Assembly (NCBI GenBank): GCA_016935635.1
Contig: JAFGQP010000353.1
Coordinates: 1 to 35,588 of the forward strand
DNA length: 35,588 bases
DNA from: Sedimentisphaerales bacterium
GTDB lineage: Bacteria; Planctomycetota; Phycisphaerae; Sedimentisphaerales; Anaerohalosphaeraceae
Direction of reading: 5' to 3'
Program-made: the position numbers and the translations under genes
Part shown: piece by piece, positions 17,091 to 26,429 of the stretch
How positions within the stretch are numbered: position 1 is the stretch's first letter
Layout: each line of letters starts with the position of its first letter
The notes under the pieces: generated by a model
Told to the model about the DNA's origin: nothing
The model's database searches: none
What the model saw: the letters and a program-made list of their open reading frames with translations, nothing else

Positions 17091-18218
17091 ATGGTTTCGA
17101 ACAACCAACTTTTGGATCGTCGACGTTTTTTGAGTCTCTCCGGCTCCTCCTTAGCCGGCTTAACTTTGGCCACCTGCTCCATTGTATTGGGCAATGAGGT
17201 CCAATCCGCTCTGGACAAAAAGGCTCGTCGTACCCTCCGGCTTGCTCACATGACAGATCTGCATGTACAGCCAGAACGGTGGGCCGATAAAGGCCTTACG
17301 GCATGCTTACATCACGTTCAGAATTTAAAAGACCGCGCTGATTTAATCATTACCGGCGGCGACACAGTGATGGACAGCTTTAGCCAGGATGACCAGCGCG
17401 CAACACTTCAATGGAATCTATTCCATTCTATTATGAAGTCAGAATGTTCTTTGCCGGTAAAATCCTGCGTAGGCAATCATGATACCTGGGGCTGGAATAA
17501 AAAGAAAAGTAAAACATCGGGTCAGGAGCCTCATTGGGGCAAGCAGCGTGCAATTGATGAATTAAAAATTCCCAATCGGTTTTACAGTTTTGATCAGGCT
17601 GGATGGCATTTTATCATTTTAGATGGAACGCATACGGATGGCAAAAATGGATATATTGCCAAGCTGGACGAGGAGCAATTCTCCTGGTTATCATCGGATC
17701 TGGCAAATACACCATCCTCAAAACCTGTTTTGATTGTCAGTCATCAGCCGATTCTGTCGATAGCATCTTTATTTCGGGGAGATAATCAAAATGAAGGTGT
17801 CTGGACAATTCCGTCTGCCAGAATGCTTGTCGATGCCGGAATCCTCAAAGACCTTTTTAAAAAACACCCCGATGTAAAACTCTGCCTAAGCGGGCATTTG
17901 CACTTAGTCGACTGTGTTCACTATTGCGGAGTCACTTATTTGTGCAATGGTGCAGTCTCTGGCGCCTGGTGGAAAGGTGACAATCAGGAATGCGACGAAG
18001 GATATGGACTTATTGATCTTTATGAAGACGGGACCTTTGCCCATCAGTATGTAGCTTACAATTGGACGCCCATGCCGGAGCCAAAAAAAGAAAGCATGAT
18101 TTTGCGGGACAACGGTGCTCAATTTGGCTGTCCGAAAGTGCCGCGAAGACTTCCTCAATGTTATTTTCAGACTGCCTGCAATGCGCCATTTTGCACTCAG
18201 GAGATCCGCCTGCTTTAA
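17091..18218 (+). CDS. Tat-exported calcineurin-like metallophosphoesterase
   Basis: A 375-residue protein starting at ATG 17091, seven bases after AAAGG; upstream in-frame starts at 17022 (TTG) and 17061 would precede the twin-arginine signal. The signal contains DRRRFLSLSG followed by a hydrophobic stretch, so export is folded, via Tat. All metal-binding blocks of the calcineurin-like family are present in order: TDLHV, GGD, GNHD, SHQP and GHLH. It should hydrolyse a phosphomonoester or phosphodiester outside the cytoplasm with a two-metal centre. The last 30 or so residues are Cys-rich and unlike the family end, perhaps read-through after a small deletion. It stands alone on the plus strand. 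Confidence 0.88.
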   Translation: MVSNNQLLDRRRFLSLSGSSLAGLTLATCSIVLGNEVQSALDKKARRTLRLAHMTDLHVQPERWADKGLTACLHHVQNLKDRADLIITGGDTVMDSFSQDDQRATLQWNLFHSIMKSECSLPVKSCVGNHDTWGWNKKKSKTSGQEPHWGKQRAIDELKIPNRFYSFDQAGWHFIILDGTHTDGKNGYIAKLDEEQFSWLSSDLANTPSSKPVLIVSHQPILSIASLFRGDNQNEGVWTIPSARMLVDAGILKDLFKKHPDVKLCLSGHLHLVDCVHYCGVTYLCNGAVSGAWWKGDNQECDEGYGLIDLYEDGTFAHQYVAYNWTPMPEPKKESMILRDNGAQFGCPKVPRRLPQCYFQTACNAPFCTQEIRLL

Positions 18219-18579
18219 ATCGGTTTGTGCAGCAGGCCGTTTTAAATGCGTCAGAACTTTTTTTGCTTACATCAGCCATTTTCCAACGTCGATTTATAAA
18301 TTTCAAGGCTCTGCCGATTTTACTTGCCAATGATTGACATGTTTTCCTGACTTTGCAGGAATTGAGCCCCGGGGGGTATCTGCAGGTACAGACTGATACC
18401 ACAGGTAACAGTAAATGAGCGGCTATTCCAGCAATTCACTGCCCCAGCGCGACAATTTTTTAACATTGTGTTCAGCCAGGAAAGGGATGTCCCAAATCAG
18501 GTAGGCCACAGAGTAATGCACTCGAATATCAGTGCCTACCGGACTACATGAGTAAACGCTTTTAAGGTGCCTCATGCGG
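18219..18579. other. intergenic stretch with inverted repeats
   Basis: Convergent ends of the phosphoesterase and the DUF5107 gene. GGTAGGC at 18500-18506 pairs with GCCTACC at 18534-18540, 40-80 bases past the minus-strand stop, and GGTATC/GATACC pair across 18375-18400; neither has a T-tail. On the minus strand, 18423-18530 reads VHYSVAYLIWDIPFLAEHN and on to a stop, which is protein-like and may be a gene-end remnant. Confidence 0.4.
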
Positions 18580-21500
18580 TTATTCCACGATGACAGAAAA
18601 GGCAAGGGCCGGGCTGTCTGCGTTGGGAAATTTCCCCTGAAGTCCAATCCAGTTGGAAACGTTCACATCGGCGGGCGTCCCAACGGCAGACAGTATTGCG
18701 CTAAAGGCCTTTTGTTCCATCGGTTCCAGACGCATCGACCAGCGGTCCGGCGAGCAGGTCCAGCCTGCGGGGAGTTTGGACAGTACAATCTCGCCGTCAA
18801 CCGTGTCGGTACTGAAGTTATAGGCGAAGAACTCAAACGGCGTGTCTTTGCCGGGGCTGATTTTGTACTGGGGTTCCATAATCCAGGGCGTTTTGGGGTC
18901 TTGTACCATCTTTATCGCATGGGTCATGGCAATCTGTAATACAATCGGAGAGGCCTTGCCGGCACGATAGTCGGCGCGCTGGGGCTTATCCAGAGTTAAT
19001 TGTGCTGTCTGGTCAACCGGTAACACGATGAAAACAGGCGAGGATCGCAGCTTGTCCGGCGGGGTATTGCCCAGTGGACGTCCAAGGTAGTCGTAAATCG
19101 CATTGATGCGTAACGCCGGCAGCGGCCAGGGTACACTGAACTGACCCCGTGTAGGCCAGTCGCCGGGCTTTTCCGCCCAGGCCACGATGATATCCCGCAG
19201 CTGACCATCGGGGATGGCCCGGAAGGCATAGATATAGCAGTCCGGCTGGTCGGGCAGAGAGAATCGGCCAAGGCATTTTGCACCGGCTAATAAGCGACCT
19301 ATGGCGGCCTGAGCAACATACGAAAGACGCGGGGTCAAATCGTTTCGCAGCAATCCGAACTGGACTTTACGCTGGTTGTCCGGCCCTTCTGTATAATGGC
19401 TAAGGATGAAATGAAAATGCATATCGACACCTGCGTACAGGCCGGCAGCAAAGGACTGAGCCATATACTGGGCCTTTAAGAGGTCATTTTCGGGGCTTAA
19501 GTCAAACCCGGGAGCATTTCCGATACTAATCGTGCCGCGGTCGCATTCGGTCAGCCAGATGGGTTTGCCACAGGCGGCCTTGCGTGCGGGTGCGAAGATA
19601 TCAAGATAGCTTTCGGGCCAGTCATAGGAATGGATATTGTAGGTATCGAAATAGGGCCATGCCTGGTTTGCCAGGACTCCAGCGGTATGATGGGCGGAGC
19701 TGCTGCCTGCATAGGGATTCCAGCCCACGACGAGGTCGGAATTTGCCGCTTTGAAACCGAGATAGGCCGCTTTTTGAAAGGAACACATCTCGGCCATGGT
19801 ATGCCCGCCGAAATTGGAGGCGTTGGCTTCATTCCAGGGTTCCCAGGCCTGAATCCACTTTCCAAATTGAACGCCAAACTGATTGCACGCCTGATAGACA
19901 ATTCGCAGGTCCTGTGGAAATCGATTATTTTCATTGTCATTTGCTGTGGCCCATTGTGGGGTATCGTGATAGACCTGCAGGACTTTCAAACCGCTTCGGT
20001 TCTGAATGTCGGCGGCGGTGTGATACTGGGAATTCCGGTCGAATGTATCTTTTTCCGGCTGAATCTCATTCCATCGTATCCGGTCACGGATCCAATTAAT
20101 CCCCGCCAGCGCCGCAAGATTAGACAGCTGCTCCTGAATACGAGGATCCTTTTTGGCCAGCCAGGACATCGCGGCATCGATACAAACAGGTGAATCCTGA
20201 GGAGTGGGACAAGCCAGCCGGGCAAGAACCGCGGCAGTGGTATAGTTGAGGACCTTCCGGCTGCTGTCGAGAAATTCGATTTTATACCAGCCAATACCTA
20301 ATTTGCCGAGGGAAAGGCTGGACGAAGTTGGATTCATGGCACCTGAGGTGATTCTGCGTCCGGAGTCATCCAGGACCTGCCAGCGAGTCGCGGCATCCGA
20401 CACACCTGCGGGCACAGAGATCATCACTTCTTCATTGTCCACATAGATGTTTCCGGGATGCCCGGGCAAGGGAGCGGGAATGGCTCGTTGGATGGTCGGC
20501 TGAGGACATGAGGGCCATATCTGGCTCTGTGGTTCGGGTATATTCAGCTCTTCCAGATGGACAGCAGCCCAGATATGATATGGATCCAATCCGATGACCT
20601 TTTCAAACTCCTGCTTTGACAATGAGTATTCGTTTTGTCCCTGATAACCAAGCCCTTTAAGATAATGTGCTGCAGCGATTCTTTTGTTCTGAGATTGCTT
20701 TTCGCCGAATTTGGCGAAGAATTCGTCCTGACCGTCGCGGGAAAGGAACCGGTCGGCTTCTTTGATCAGGCGGGAGAATAATTCATGGGCCTTGTCTTGC
20801 TGGCCCAGTTTGCGGAATGCCATCGCCTGATCATAGAGGAACTGTCCAGCATCGACTTCAATTGAAACAGCTCTCCGATAACAGTCCTGAGCCGCTTGAG
20901 ACTGGTTCATATGTTCATATAAATCAGCAAGCCAGACAAGCGTTTTGACGGCGGTTTCATCCTGCATGGGCCTGCCGACTTCGAGGTTGTCGGGATAGCC
21001 CAGAGCGGCCTGATAAAGCTTAAGGGCTTCGGACATTTCGTCATTCAGATATTTTTGACGGCCATAGAGCAGGCAGGCGTCCACAAAGCAGTCGTGAATC
21101 TCTCCGCCGCCTTCCCATGTATTGAAATGATGGGTAGTCAGCAGAGTGAATGCCTTTTCGTAGTTTGCGGTCTGAAGATAGAGGATGGCTTTTCGGGCAA
21201 GGGCATCGTCACGTTTGGATACAGTTGTGCTGTTTTTTTCCATCCAGGCCAGACGCGTCTGGGCCGGTACACGGGCAGCCTCATACAGCTGGTCCAATTC
21301 ATAATACAGCCGGGGATCATTCGGACTGAGAGCCAGGGCCTTTTCCAAGAAGGCGATGGCATTGGGCACATCCTGTTTGACCCGCCATAAGGCAAAACCG
21401 AGATTGCGATAGGCGGTGGGATTGTTCTGGTCCAGTGTGCAGGCCTTTTCCCAGTGCGTAATGGCGTATTCGGGTTCATTATCATACCAGAGGTTGCCGA

Positions 21501-23847
21501 GGTAATAGTGGGCGCGGCCGTCTTTGGGGTTGTGCTTGATTGCCGCTTCTAATGCATCGATGGATTCAGGGCGAAATGGAAAACCATACACAGATGATAC
21601 TTTGGCGGCGGTGCTGAAATACGAGCGGGCCTGTTCGGCGGACCCTGTAAGCAAGCTGTAATAACCAAGTGTATAATCAATCATTGGAATCTTGCTCTTA
21701 TCTTTCAATCCGGCCAGATAGAGGATGGCATCCTCGTAGAATCCGCAGTTGCCATAATCCACGGCAAGCTCCAGAGACGACTGGATGTCGCAGGGCATGA
21801 ATGGTTTGGCTTTGGCCGTTTGACTGAACTCCAGCAGATACAATTCATTATGTGCCCAGACATCCAGCGGATCTATTTGCAGGGTATCAAGGGCGTTCTG
21901 CCGGGCCAGCGTATCGTGATTAAGCTTTCGCAGCACGGTTGTCTTGAGATTGCGTATCTTTGTATTTCGGGAATTGGTCGCAAGGGCCTGCTCGAGGTGG
22001 TCTAAAGCGGCAAGGAGTTTGCCGCTGCGACAGTCCAGCTCTGCCAGTGCATAATGTGAGGCACTATACCAGGCTGCATCCCAGGCGGCCCTGCTGAAGG
22101 CATCATAAGCAGGTTGATATTGCCCCTGCCCACGAAGGGCTGCACCGAGATAATAATACGCCTCGGTCGTCTTCGGGCGGGTATAGTTGGCGGTGATGCG
22201 GCCAAGGGCGGCTTCAAGGTGCTGCTGGGCTTTGCTGAACAGGCCTCGTTTACAGTAAAGGATTCCAAGGTGAGTGTTAACGCAGGAGTCATTGGGGTCG
22301 CGCCTGAGGGCTTCCTGATAGTAGGCGTAAGGGTCCACCTTGGTGTTATAGAACTGGTCCAGACGCAGGCCTGCCAAATACAATTCTTCATTGGTTTTGA
22401 TTTTCTGAGGGGCGACAGGAGGTACAACCGGCTGGGGGCGGGGCTGGAACTTGTCCGGTGAGGGAGGCTGATATTGAGCCAGGATTTTTTTGTCCGAAGA
22501 GACCGTCAAAACAAGATCCTGTTCGCGTGTGCCTTCGGCAAGCTTTGCCTCTGCTTTAAATGGAAGGTCCGGGCGGATGACGGCCTGGGTTTGATAGAGG
22601 ACTGTCTGGCCGGTACGCAAGGTCACTTCTGCATGGTCGAGAATGGAAGTCGCATTAACCCTGATTTTCGCCGAGCCATCAGAAGCCAGTTCCAGATTCA
22701 GCGCGGCGTGGGTGTTGGCATATTTAAGCCCTTCGATATCACGGATTGGATACCAGCATTGGGTGACGGTCTTGACTTCATAGGGTTGAATCCAGCTATA
22801 ATCGGGCTGGTTGTCGGAATAGGCTCCAGCCATGAGTTCCAGATACGGGCCATCATTGTCGGTGAGCATTTTATCCCACATTTTGCCCTCGTCGCCGCAG
22901 CCGAAGGTGAAGAACTTCTTGCCCGGGCAGACATGGCGGTCGGCAACATAGGCAACGCCCGCATTTTGACCATGATTGTATCCTGCGAAGAAATCGGCCT
23001 CTTCATACCAGCAGAAAAAAGACACGGGTTTAGCCAGATTTTTCCACCAGCTTATATTGACCTGATTATATTTCCAGCCGCCATACCGGCTGTTGGAAAC
23101 CGGCCATTCCGAAAATTCGTTTTTGGCATGCTGGGTAACATACTGAGTTTGCGGAGGGAAAATAACCTGATAGGTATCATCAACATGGACGGAAGGATTG
23201 GCCCAGTACAGGAATGAATGCACAAACGGAGTGGAATTCTGGATTCTCACCGTGACTTCCACATAAGATTTATCCGGATAGAGAGTCATGCCCAGCAGAA
23301 ATCGCATCCGATGGCGAATTTCCAGTTCGCCCATCCACAGGGTCTTGCTGCCGTCCGGATTTTCAACAATGGTATAATCCATCGGCATATAGGTTCGGGC
23401 GCGGTGGTGGTGCGGGAAATTCCATTCCACCCCGCCGGATATCCAGGCACCAAGCATCCCTATAAGTGCAGGCTTAATGACATGCTGACGATAAAAAAAA
23501 TCATAATTATTGGTCTTATCGAGAGCGGAAAAGATACGGCCGCCGATTTCGGGAAGCACGCATAGTTTAAGATAGGGATTTTCCAGATAGACAGCGTTGT
23601 ATTGTTTGTTTTCCTGCTGATTGGTCAGGACATCGGACATCGGATAAGGATAAATTCTTCCCTGGGCACCCTGATACCCCCTGCCGGTATAGAAACGGGG
23701 ATTGGGATCTGGCTGGTCCACAGTATAGGTCGGTATCTCCAGTGATTCGACCCATATCTGAACACCAGGCTGAGCGTGCAGTGCAACAGAAAAAACCGTA
23801 ATAAAAAACATGGTTATATGCAAACAAGCTGTTTTCACATCTTTCAT
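18580..23847 (-). CDS. DUF5107-TPR-GH39-like glycosidase fusion, exported
   Basis: A 1755-residue protein with a Sec signal (1-25). Domain order by eye: DUF5107-type beta domain (about 30-370; GGRIFSALDKTNNYDFFYR, GGVEWNFPHHH), a small beta region and a Pro-rich linker (to about 485), a long array of tetratricopeptide repeats (about 490-1130), a beta domain, a clan-A TIM barrel resembling GH39 (about 1215-1530) and a C-terminal NEW3-like beta domain (about 1660-1755). The barrel has acid/base E1340 in WEPWNEAN and nucleophile E1434 in WLTECDRG, so it should be an active retaining glycosidase. DUF5107-TPR proteins occur alone in other glycan clusters; the added glycosidase is unusual. It comes last in the big minus-strand unit, just after a kinase remnant. 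Confidence 0.88.
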   Translation of the reverse strand: MKDVKTACLHITMFFITVFSVALHAQPGVQIWVESLEIPTYTVDQPDPNPRFYTGRGYQGAQGRIYPYPMSDVLTNQQENKQYNAVYLENPYLKLCVLPEIGGRIFSALDKTNNYDFFYRQHVIKPALIGMLGAWISGGVEWNFPHHHRARTYMPMDYTIVENPDGSKTLWMGELEIRHRMRFLLGMTLYPDKSYVEVTVRIQNSTPFVHSFLYWANPSVHVDDTYQVIFPPQTQYVTQHAKNEFSEWPVSNSRYGGWKYNQVNISWWKNLAKPVSFFCWYEEADFFAGYNHGQNAGVAYVADRHVCPGKKFFTFGCGDEGKMWDKMLTDNDGPYLELMAGAYSDNQPDYSWIQPYEVKTVTQCWYPIRDIEGLKYANTHAALNLELASDGSAKIRVNATSILDHAEVTLRTGQTVLYQTQAVIRPDLPFKAEAKLAEGTREQDLVLTVSSDKKILAQYQPPSPDKFQPRPQPVVPPVAPQKIKTNEELYLAGLRLDQFYNTKVDPYAYYQEALRRDPNDSCVNTHLGILYCKRGLFSKAQQHLEAALGRITANYTRPKTTEAYYYLGAALRGQGQYQPAYDAFSRAAWDAAWYSASHYALAELDCRSGKLLAALDHLEQALATNSRNTKIRNLKTTVLRKLNHDTLARQNALDTLQIDPLDVWAHNELYLLEFSQTAKAKPFMPCDIQSSLELAVDYGNCGFYEDAILYLAGLKDKSKIPMIDYTLGYYSLLTGSAEQARSYFSTAAKVSSVYGFPFRPESIDALEAAIKHNPKDGRAHYYLGNLWYDNEPEYAITHWEKACTLDQNNPTAYRNLGFALWRVKQDVPNAIAFLEKALALSPNDPRLYYELDQLYEAARVPAQTRLAWMEKNSTTVSKRDDALARKAILYLQTANYEKAFTLLTTHHFNTWEGGGEIHDCFVDACLLYGRQKYLNDEMSEALKLYQAALGYPDNLEVGRPMQDETAVKTLVWLADLYEHMNQSQAAQDCYRRAVSIEVDAGQFLYDQAMAFRKLGQQDKAHELFSRLIKEADRFLSRDGQDEFFAKFGEKQSQNKRIAAAHYLKGLGYQGQNEYSLSKQEFEKVIGLDPYHIWAAVHLEELNIPEPQSQIWPSCPQPTIQRAIPAPLPGHPGNIYVDNEEVMISVPAGVSDAATRWQVLDDSGRRITSGAMNPTSSSLSLGKLGIGWYKIEFLDSSRKVLNYTTAAVLARLACPTPQDSPVCIDAAMSWLAKKDPRIQEQLSNLAALAGINWIRDRIRWNEIQPEKDTFDRNSQYHTAADIQNRSGLKVLQVYHDTPQWATANDNENNRFPQDLRIVYQACNQFGVQFGKWIQAWEPWNEANASNFGGHTMAEMCSFQKAAYLGFKAANSDLVVGWNPYAGSSSAHHTAGVLANQAWPYFDTYNIHSYDWPESYLDIFAPARKAACGKPIWLTECDRGTISIGNAPGFDLSPENDLLKAQYMAQSFAAGLYAGVDMHFHFILSHYTEGPDNQRKVQFGLLRNDLTPRLSYVAQAAIGRLLAGAKCLGRFSLPDQPDCYIYAFRAIPDGQLRDIIVAWAEKPGDWPTRGQFSVPWPLPALRINAIYDYLGRPLGNTPPDKLRSSPVFIVLPVDQTAQLTLDKPQRADYRAGKASPIVLQIAMTHAIKMVQDPKTPWIMEPQYKISPGKDTPFEFFAYNFSTDTVDGEIVLSKLPAGWTCSPDRWSMRLEPMEQKAFSAILSAVGTPADVNVSNWIGLQGKFPNADSPALAFSVIVE

Positions 23848-23898
23848 ATTTCGTACTCTCTTGAAGATATACCAATTGGGATTGATTCTTAGGTTGTG

Positions 23899-24171
23899 TC
23901 ACAATTCAGCAAGCGGAATACTCACATCGCTGATTGTTTCATCTCCAACCTTGCCGTTGAGCAGGACATCGATGCCCAGCCTGGCCAGTGCAAGACCGGT
24001 TTTGGCAATCGCCCGGCCGGTGCCAGGGACAGCTTTGCCGACATTGACCAGCTTTTCCGGGAAAAGAACGGTGCTGAAACTGCCTTTGATGTCGGGATTG
24101 AAGACGGGGGTGTTATTCAGGCAGATGCAGCCTGCCGCCATGGCTATATCCTGTTGAGCCTGGTTCACCAT
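23899..24171 (-). pseudogene. truncated PfkB kinase copy
   Basis: A 90-codon frame nearly identical to the N-terminus of the kinase at 14410-15612. Over about 206 aligned bases (23940-24145 against the corresponding part of that gene) I count 21 differences and no gaps. Homology stops after the GKVGDE segment, and a stop follows 11 codons later, so about 300 C-terminal residues, including the ATP site, are gone. The substrate motif is also damaged: GTGRAIAKTG instead of GGAVANTG. It begins 37 bases after the oxidoreductase stop, so it may be what is left of a kinase gene once belonging to that operon. Confidence 0.85.
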
Positions 24172-24208
24172 AATGCTCCACCCATGAGATTTGCTGAGAT
24201 TACACCGT

Positions 24209-25366
24209 CTACAGCCACGTGTAATCAACCGGTATCCATGTCCCGGTTTTGTGACTTCGGAGCACCGCCTCGACGATGAGGTCGGCGATGTGACCGTCCT
24301 GGAATGTGGCAAAATCCACATCTTTGGATTGGCCGGAGATATACCGATAGACATTCCGGCAGAAATTCTTGACAGCACTTGGATAGCCCTCGTTATGTCC
24401 TGCGGGGTAATGAGCGTAATCCCGAATGTCTTTATCCATTAAGACGGCGTCTTTGAGCATCAGTTCGTTGGGTTTGTTGCGGTTGCCAATCATCATCTCA
24501 TTGGGCTTTTCGTGGTCCCACCAGAGGCTTTTCTGCGTGCCGTTGAGTTCGATGACGATGTGGTTTTTTCTGCCTGCCGAGACCTGGGTGATGCAGGCCA
24601 TGCCGCGGGAGCCGTCTTCAAACTGCAGCAGGACATGGCCGTAGTCTTCGGACTCGATTTTGACGGTCTCATACTGATCGGGCCGGAGTTCTTTGCCGGC
24701 GAAGGTTTCGACGGCCACTTTGGGCTTTTTGCGGTAGTCATGCAGGGTCAGCAGGTCCGCAAACACTTTGACGATTCGCTTTCCTGTGACAAACTGAATC
24801 AGGTCAAACCAGTGCGACCCAACATCTGAAATCGCCCGGCTTGGCCCGGACATTTTGGGATCCAGTCTCCAGCTCCAGTCGGTATCATACAACAGCCAAT
24901 CCTGCATATAGCAGCCCTGCACCGCGAAGACTCTGCCCAGCTCGCCGTTTTGGACCATCCTGCGGGCCTGCTGAATCAGGGGATAGTAACGGTAATTGAA
25001 ATTCACGGCATGCACGAGGCCTTTGGATTTGGCCAGGGCCAGAAGCTCAGCAGATTCACCGCTGTTCATACCCAGCGGCTTTTCGCTGATACAGTGCTTG
25101 CCGGCGTTGAGGATATCCCGATTGACCTGCAGGTGCATGACATTCGGGGTGCAATTATGGACAACCTCAATGGCAGGGTCTCGCAGCATGTCCCGGTAAT
25201 CACCATAAGCTTTTGGAATATGGAGCTGGGCGGCCTTTTGGTCGGCCAAAGCCTGATTGGCTTCGGCCACGGCAGCAACTTCGACTGTGCCGAGCCGCCG
25301 CAGGGCCTCAATGTGCGCAGGGCCAATATAGCCCGTACCGATAATTGCGGCTTTGATGGTTTTCAT
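24209..25366 (-). CDS. Gfo/Idh/MocA family oxidoreductase
   Basis: A 385-residue cytoplasmic NAD(P)-dependent sugar oxidoreductase. The Rossmann motif is IGTGYIGPAH (9-18), the family signature is E95-K96-P97 with catalytic Lys, and D181-VGSH185 supplies the usual catalytic His region (DVGSHWFDL). The C-terminal half has the open-sheet substrate domain. ATG 25366 follows GGGAGA. It lies 17 bases after the xylose-isomerase-like gene. Relatives oxidise or reduce the hydroxyls of sugars, inositols or sugar acids, often forming 3-keto intermediates with isomerase-fold partners such as those upstream. Exact substrate unknown. Confidence 0.9.
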   Translation of the reverse strand: MKTIKAAIIGTGYIGPAHIEALRRLGTVEVAAVAEANQALADQKAAQLHIPKAYGDYRDMLRDPAIEVVHNCTPNVMHLQVNRDILNAGKHCISEKPLGMNSGESAELLALAKSKGLVHAVNFNYRYYPLIQQARRMVQNGELGRVFAVQGCYMQDWLLYDTDWSWRLDPKMSGPSRAISDVGSHWFDLIQFVTGKRIVKVFADLLTLHDYRKKPKVAVETFAGKELRPDQYETVKIESEDYGHVLLQFEDGSRGMACITQVSAGRKNHIVIELNGTQKSLWWDHEKPNEMMIGNRNKPNELMLKDAVLMDKDIRDYAHYPAGHNEGYPSAVKNFCRNVYRYISGQSKDVDFATFQDGHIADLIVEAVLRSHKTGTWIPVDYTWL

Positions 25367-25383
25367 CAGCAGGGTCTCCCGGT

Positions 25384-26418
25384 TCAGCAGCCCAACAGGT
25401 GCTTCATGATGAGCAGGTCCAGTTCTTCGTAATCCCGCTCTGCAATCAAGGCGGAGACTTTAGCATCATCGAGACTTCGGGACAGTTCCAGCAGTTTCAG
25501 GAAAATCGTTCTGCTGTTGCTCAGATGCTTGGCAGCGACAGCATCTTTCTGGGTTCGCATGGCTTTGACATCGAGACCGACCCACTGGCCCTGCTGCCCG
25601 TAATCGTGCTTGTCGAGGATGCGGACCTGGTTGAATGCCCTGCGGAGGTCCACGGAAGCGAAAGATTTGTCCTGATCGAACTTCAGACCGTTCTGATCAT
25701 TCAGGTGCACCGACCACAATTTCCTGTGGGCCAGAGCATACCCCATCTCATCAGAGGGGTCCAGGCCTGCCAGGATGGCATGGGCCGATTCGATGACACA
25801 GCCAACCCGCGAGGCATCACAGGTCAGCATCCCCAAGCCAATCGCATGGCCGATGGTCGGCAGATAGGCATGGTCCATCGGCTCATTGGGCTTGGCTTCA
25901 ATGGCGATTTTAATCTTTGGATTGTATTGCAGCATGGTGCTGATGGCCTCGGCAAGCCGGTCCACAGCGACCTTGCTGTCTTTGGCTTCCCGGATGTAGG
26001 TGCCTTCACGGGCAAGCCATAGAACAATCAGATAAGTCCCGAGTGCGTCGGCAATATCGATGGCCCGCTTGGACCTGTCGATGGCATACTGTCTGCACTG
26101 CGGGTCATTGCTGGTATAGCCGCCGTCGATAGTCCGGGGATCCTCCCAAAGTCTGGGGGCGACGAATTCTGCAACCAATCCTTCAGCTTCGAGACTTTTT
26201 TTGACGGATTTGGCTTCTTCAATGATTTGCTGGGCAGACAAGTCGTTCATTTTCGGAACCGCATCGTCATCATGAAACTGAACCCCGTCAAAGCCCATGG
26301 TTTTATATAGTTTGAGCTTTTTGCCAAATTCCACGGTTTTTCTCACCATCGGTCCGAAAGGATCTGCACCTTCGTGGATATTCCAGGGCCCAAATGTAAA
26401 CTTAAATACTCCCGCCAT
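25384..26418 (-). CDS. xylose isomerase family protein
   Basis: A 344-residue TIM-barrel protein that keeps the XylA active-site pattern: H49 in QFHDDD, W134 and REG, E174-A-K176-PNEP, LNDQ in HLNDQNG, and the late DVKAMRT block. These correspond to His54, Glu181, Lys183 and the metal ligands of Streptomyces xylose isomerase. It is shorter than standard XylA (about 388) at both ends. It should interconvert an aldose and ketose using two divalent cations; D-xylose is the default guess, but the operon (another isomerase-fold protein, Gfo/Idh and aminotransferase) allows other sugars. Start at ATG 26418 with AAGGAG seven bases upstream; 11 bases separate it from the gene before. Confidence 0.82.
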   Translation of the reverse strand: MAGVFKFTFGPWNIHEGADPFGPMVRKTVEFGKKLKLYKTMGFDGVQFHDDDAVPKMNDLSAQQIIEEAKSVKKSLEAEGLVAEFVAPRLWEDPRTIDGGYTSNDPQCRQYAIDRSKRAIDIADALGTYLIVLWLAREGTYIREAKDSKVAVDRLAEAISTMLQYNPKIKIAIEAKPNEPMDHAYLPTIGHAIGLGMLTCDASRVGCVIESAHAILAGLDPSDEMGYALAHRKLWSVHLNDQNGLKFDQDKSFASVDLRRAFNQVRILDKHDYGQQGQWVGLDVKAMRTQKDAVAAKHLSNSRTIFLKLLELSRSLDDAKVSALIAERDYEELDLLIMKHLLGC

Positions 26419-26429
26419 TGCGTGTCTCC

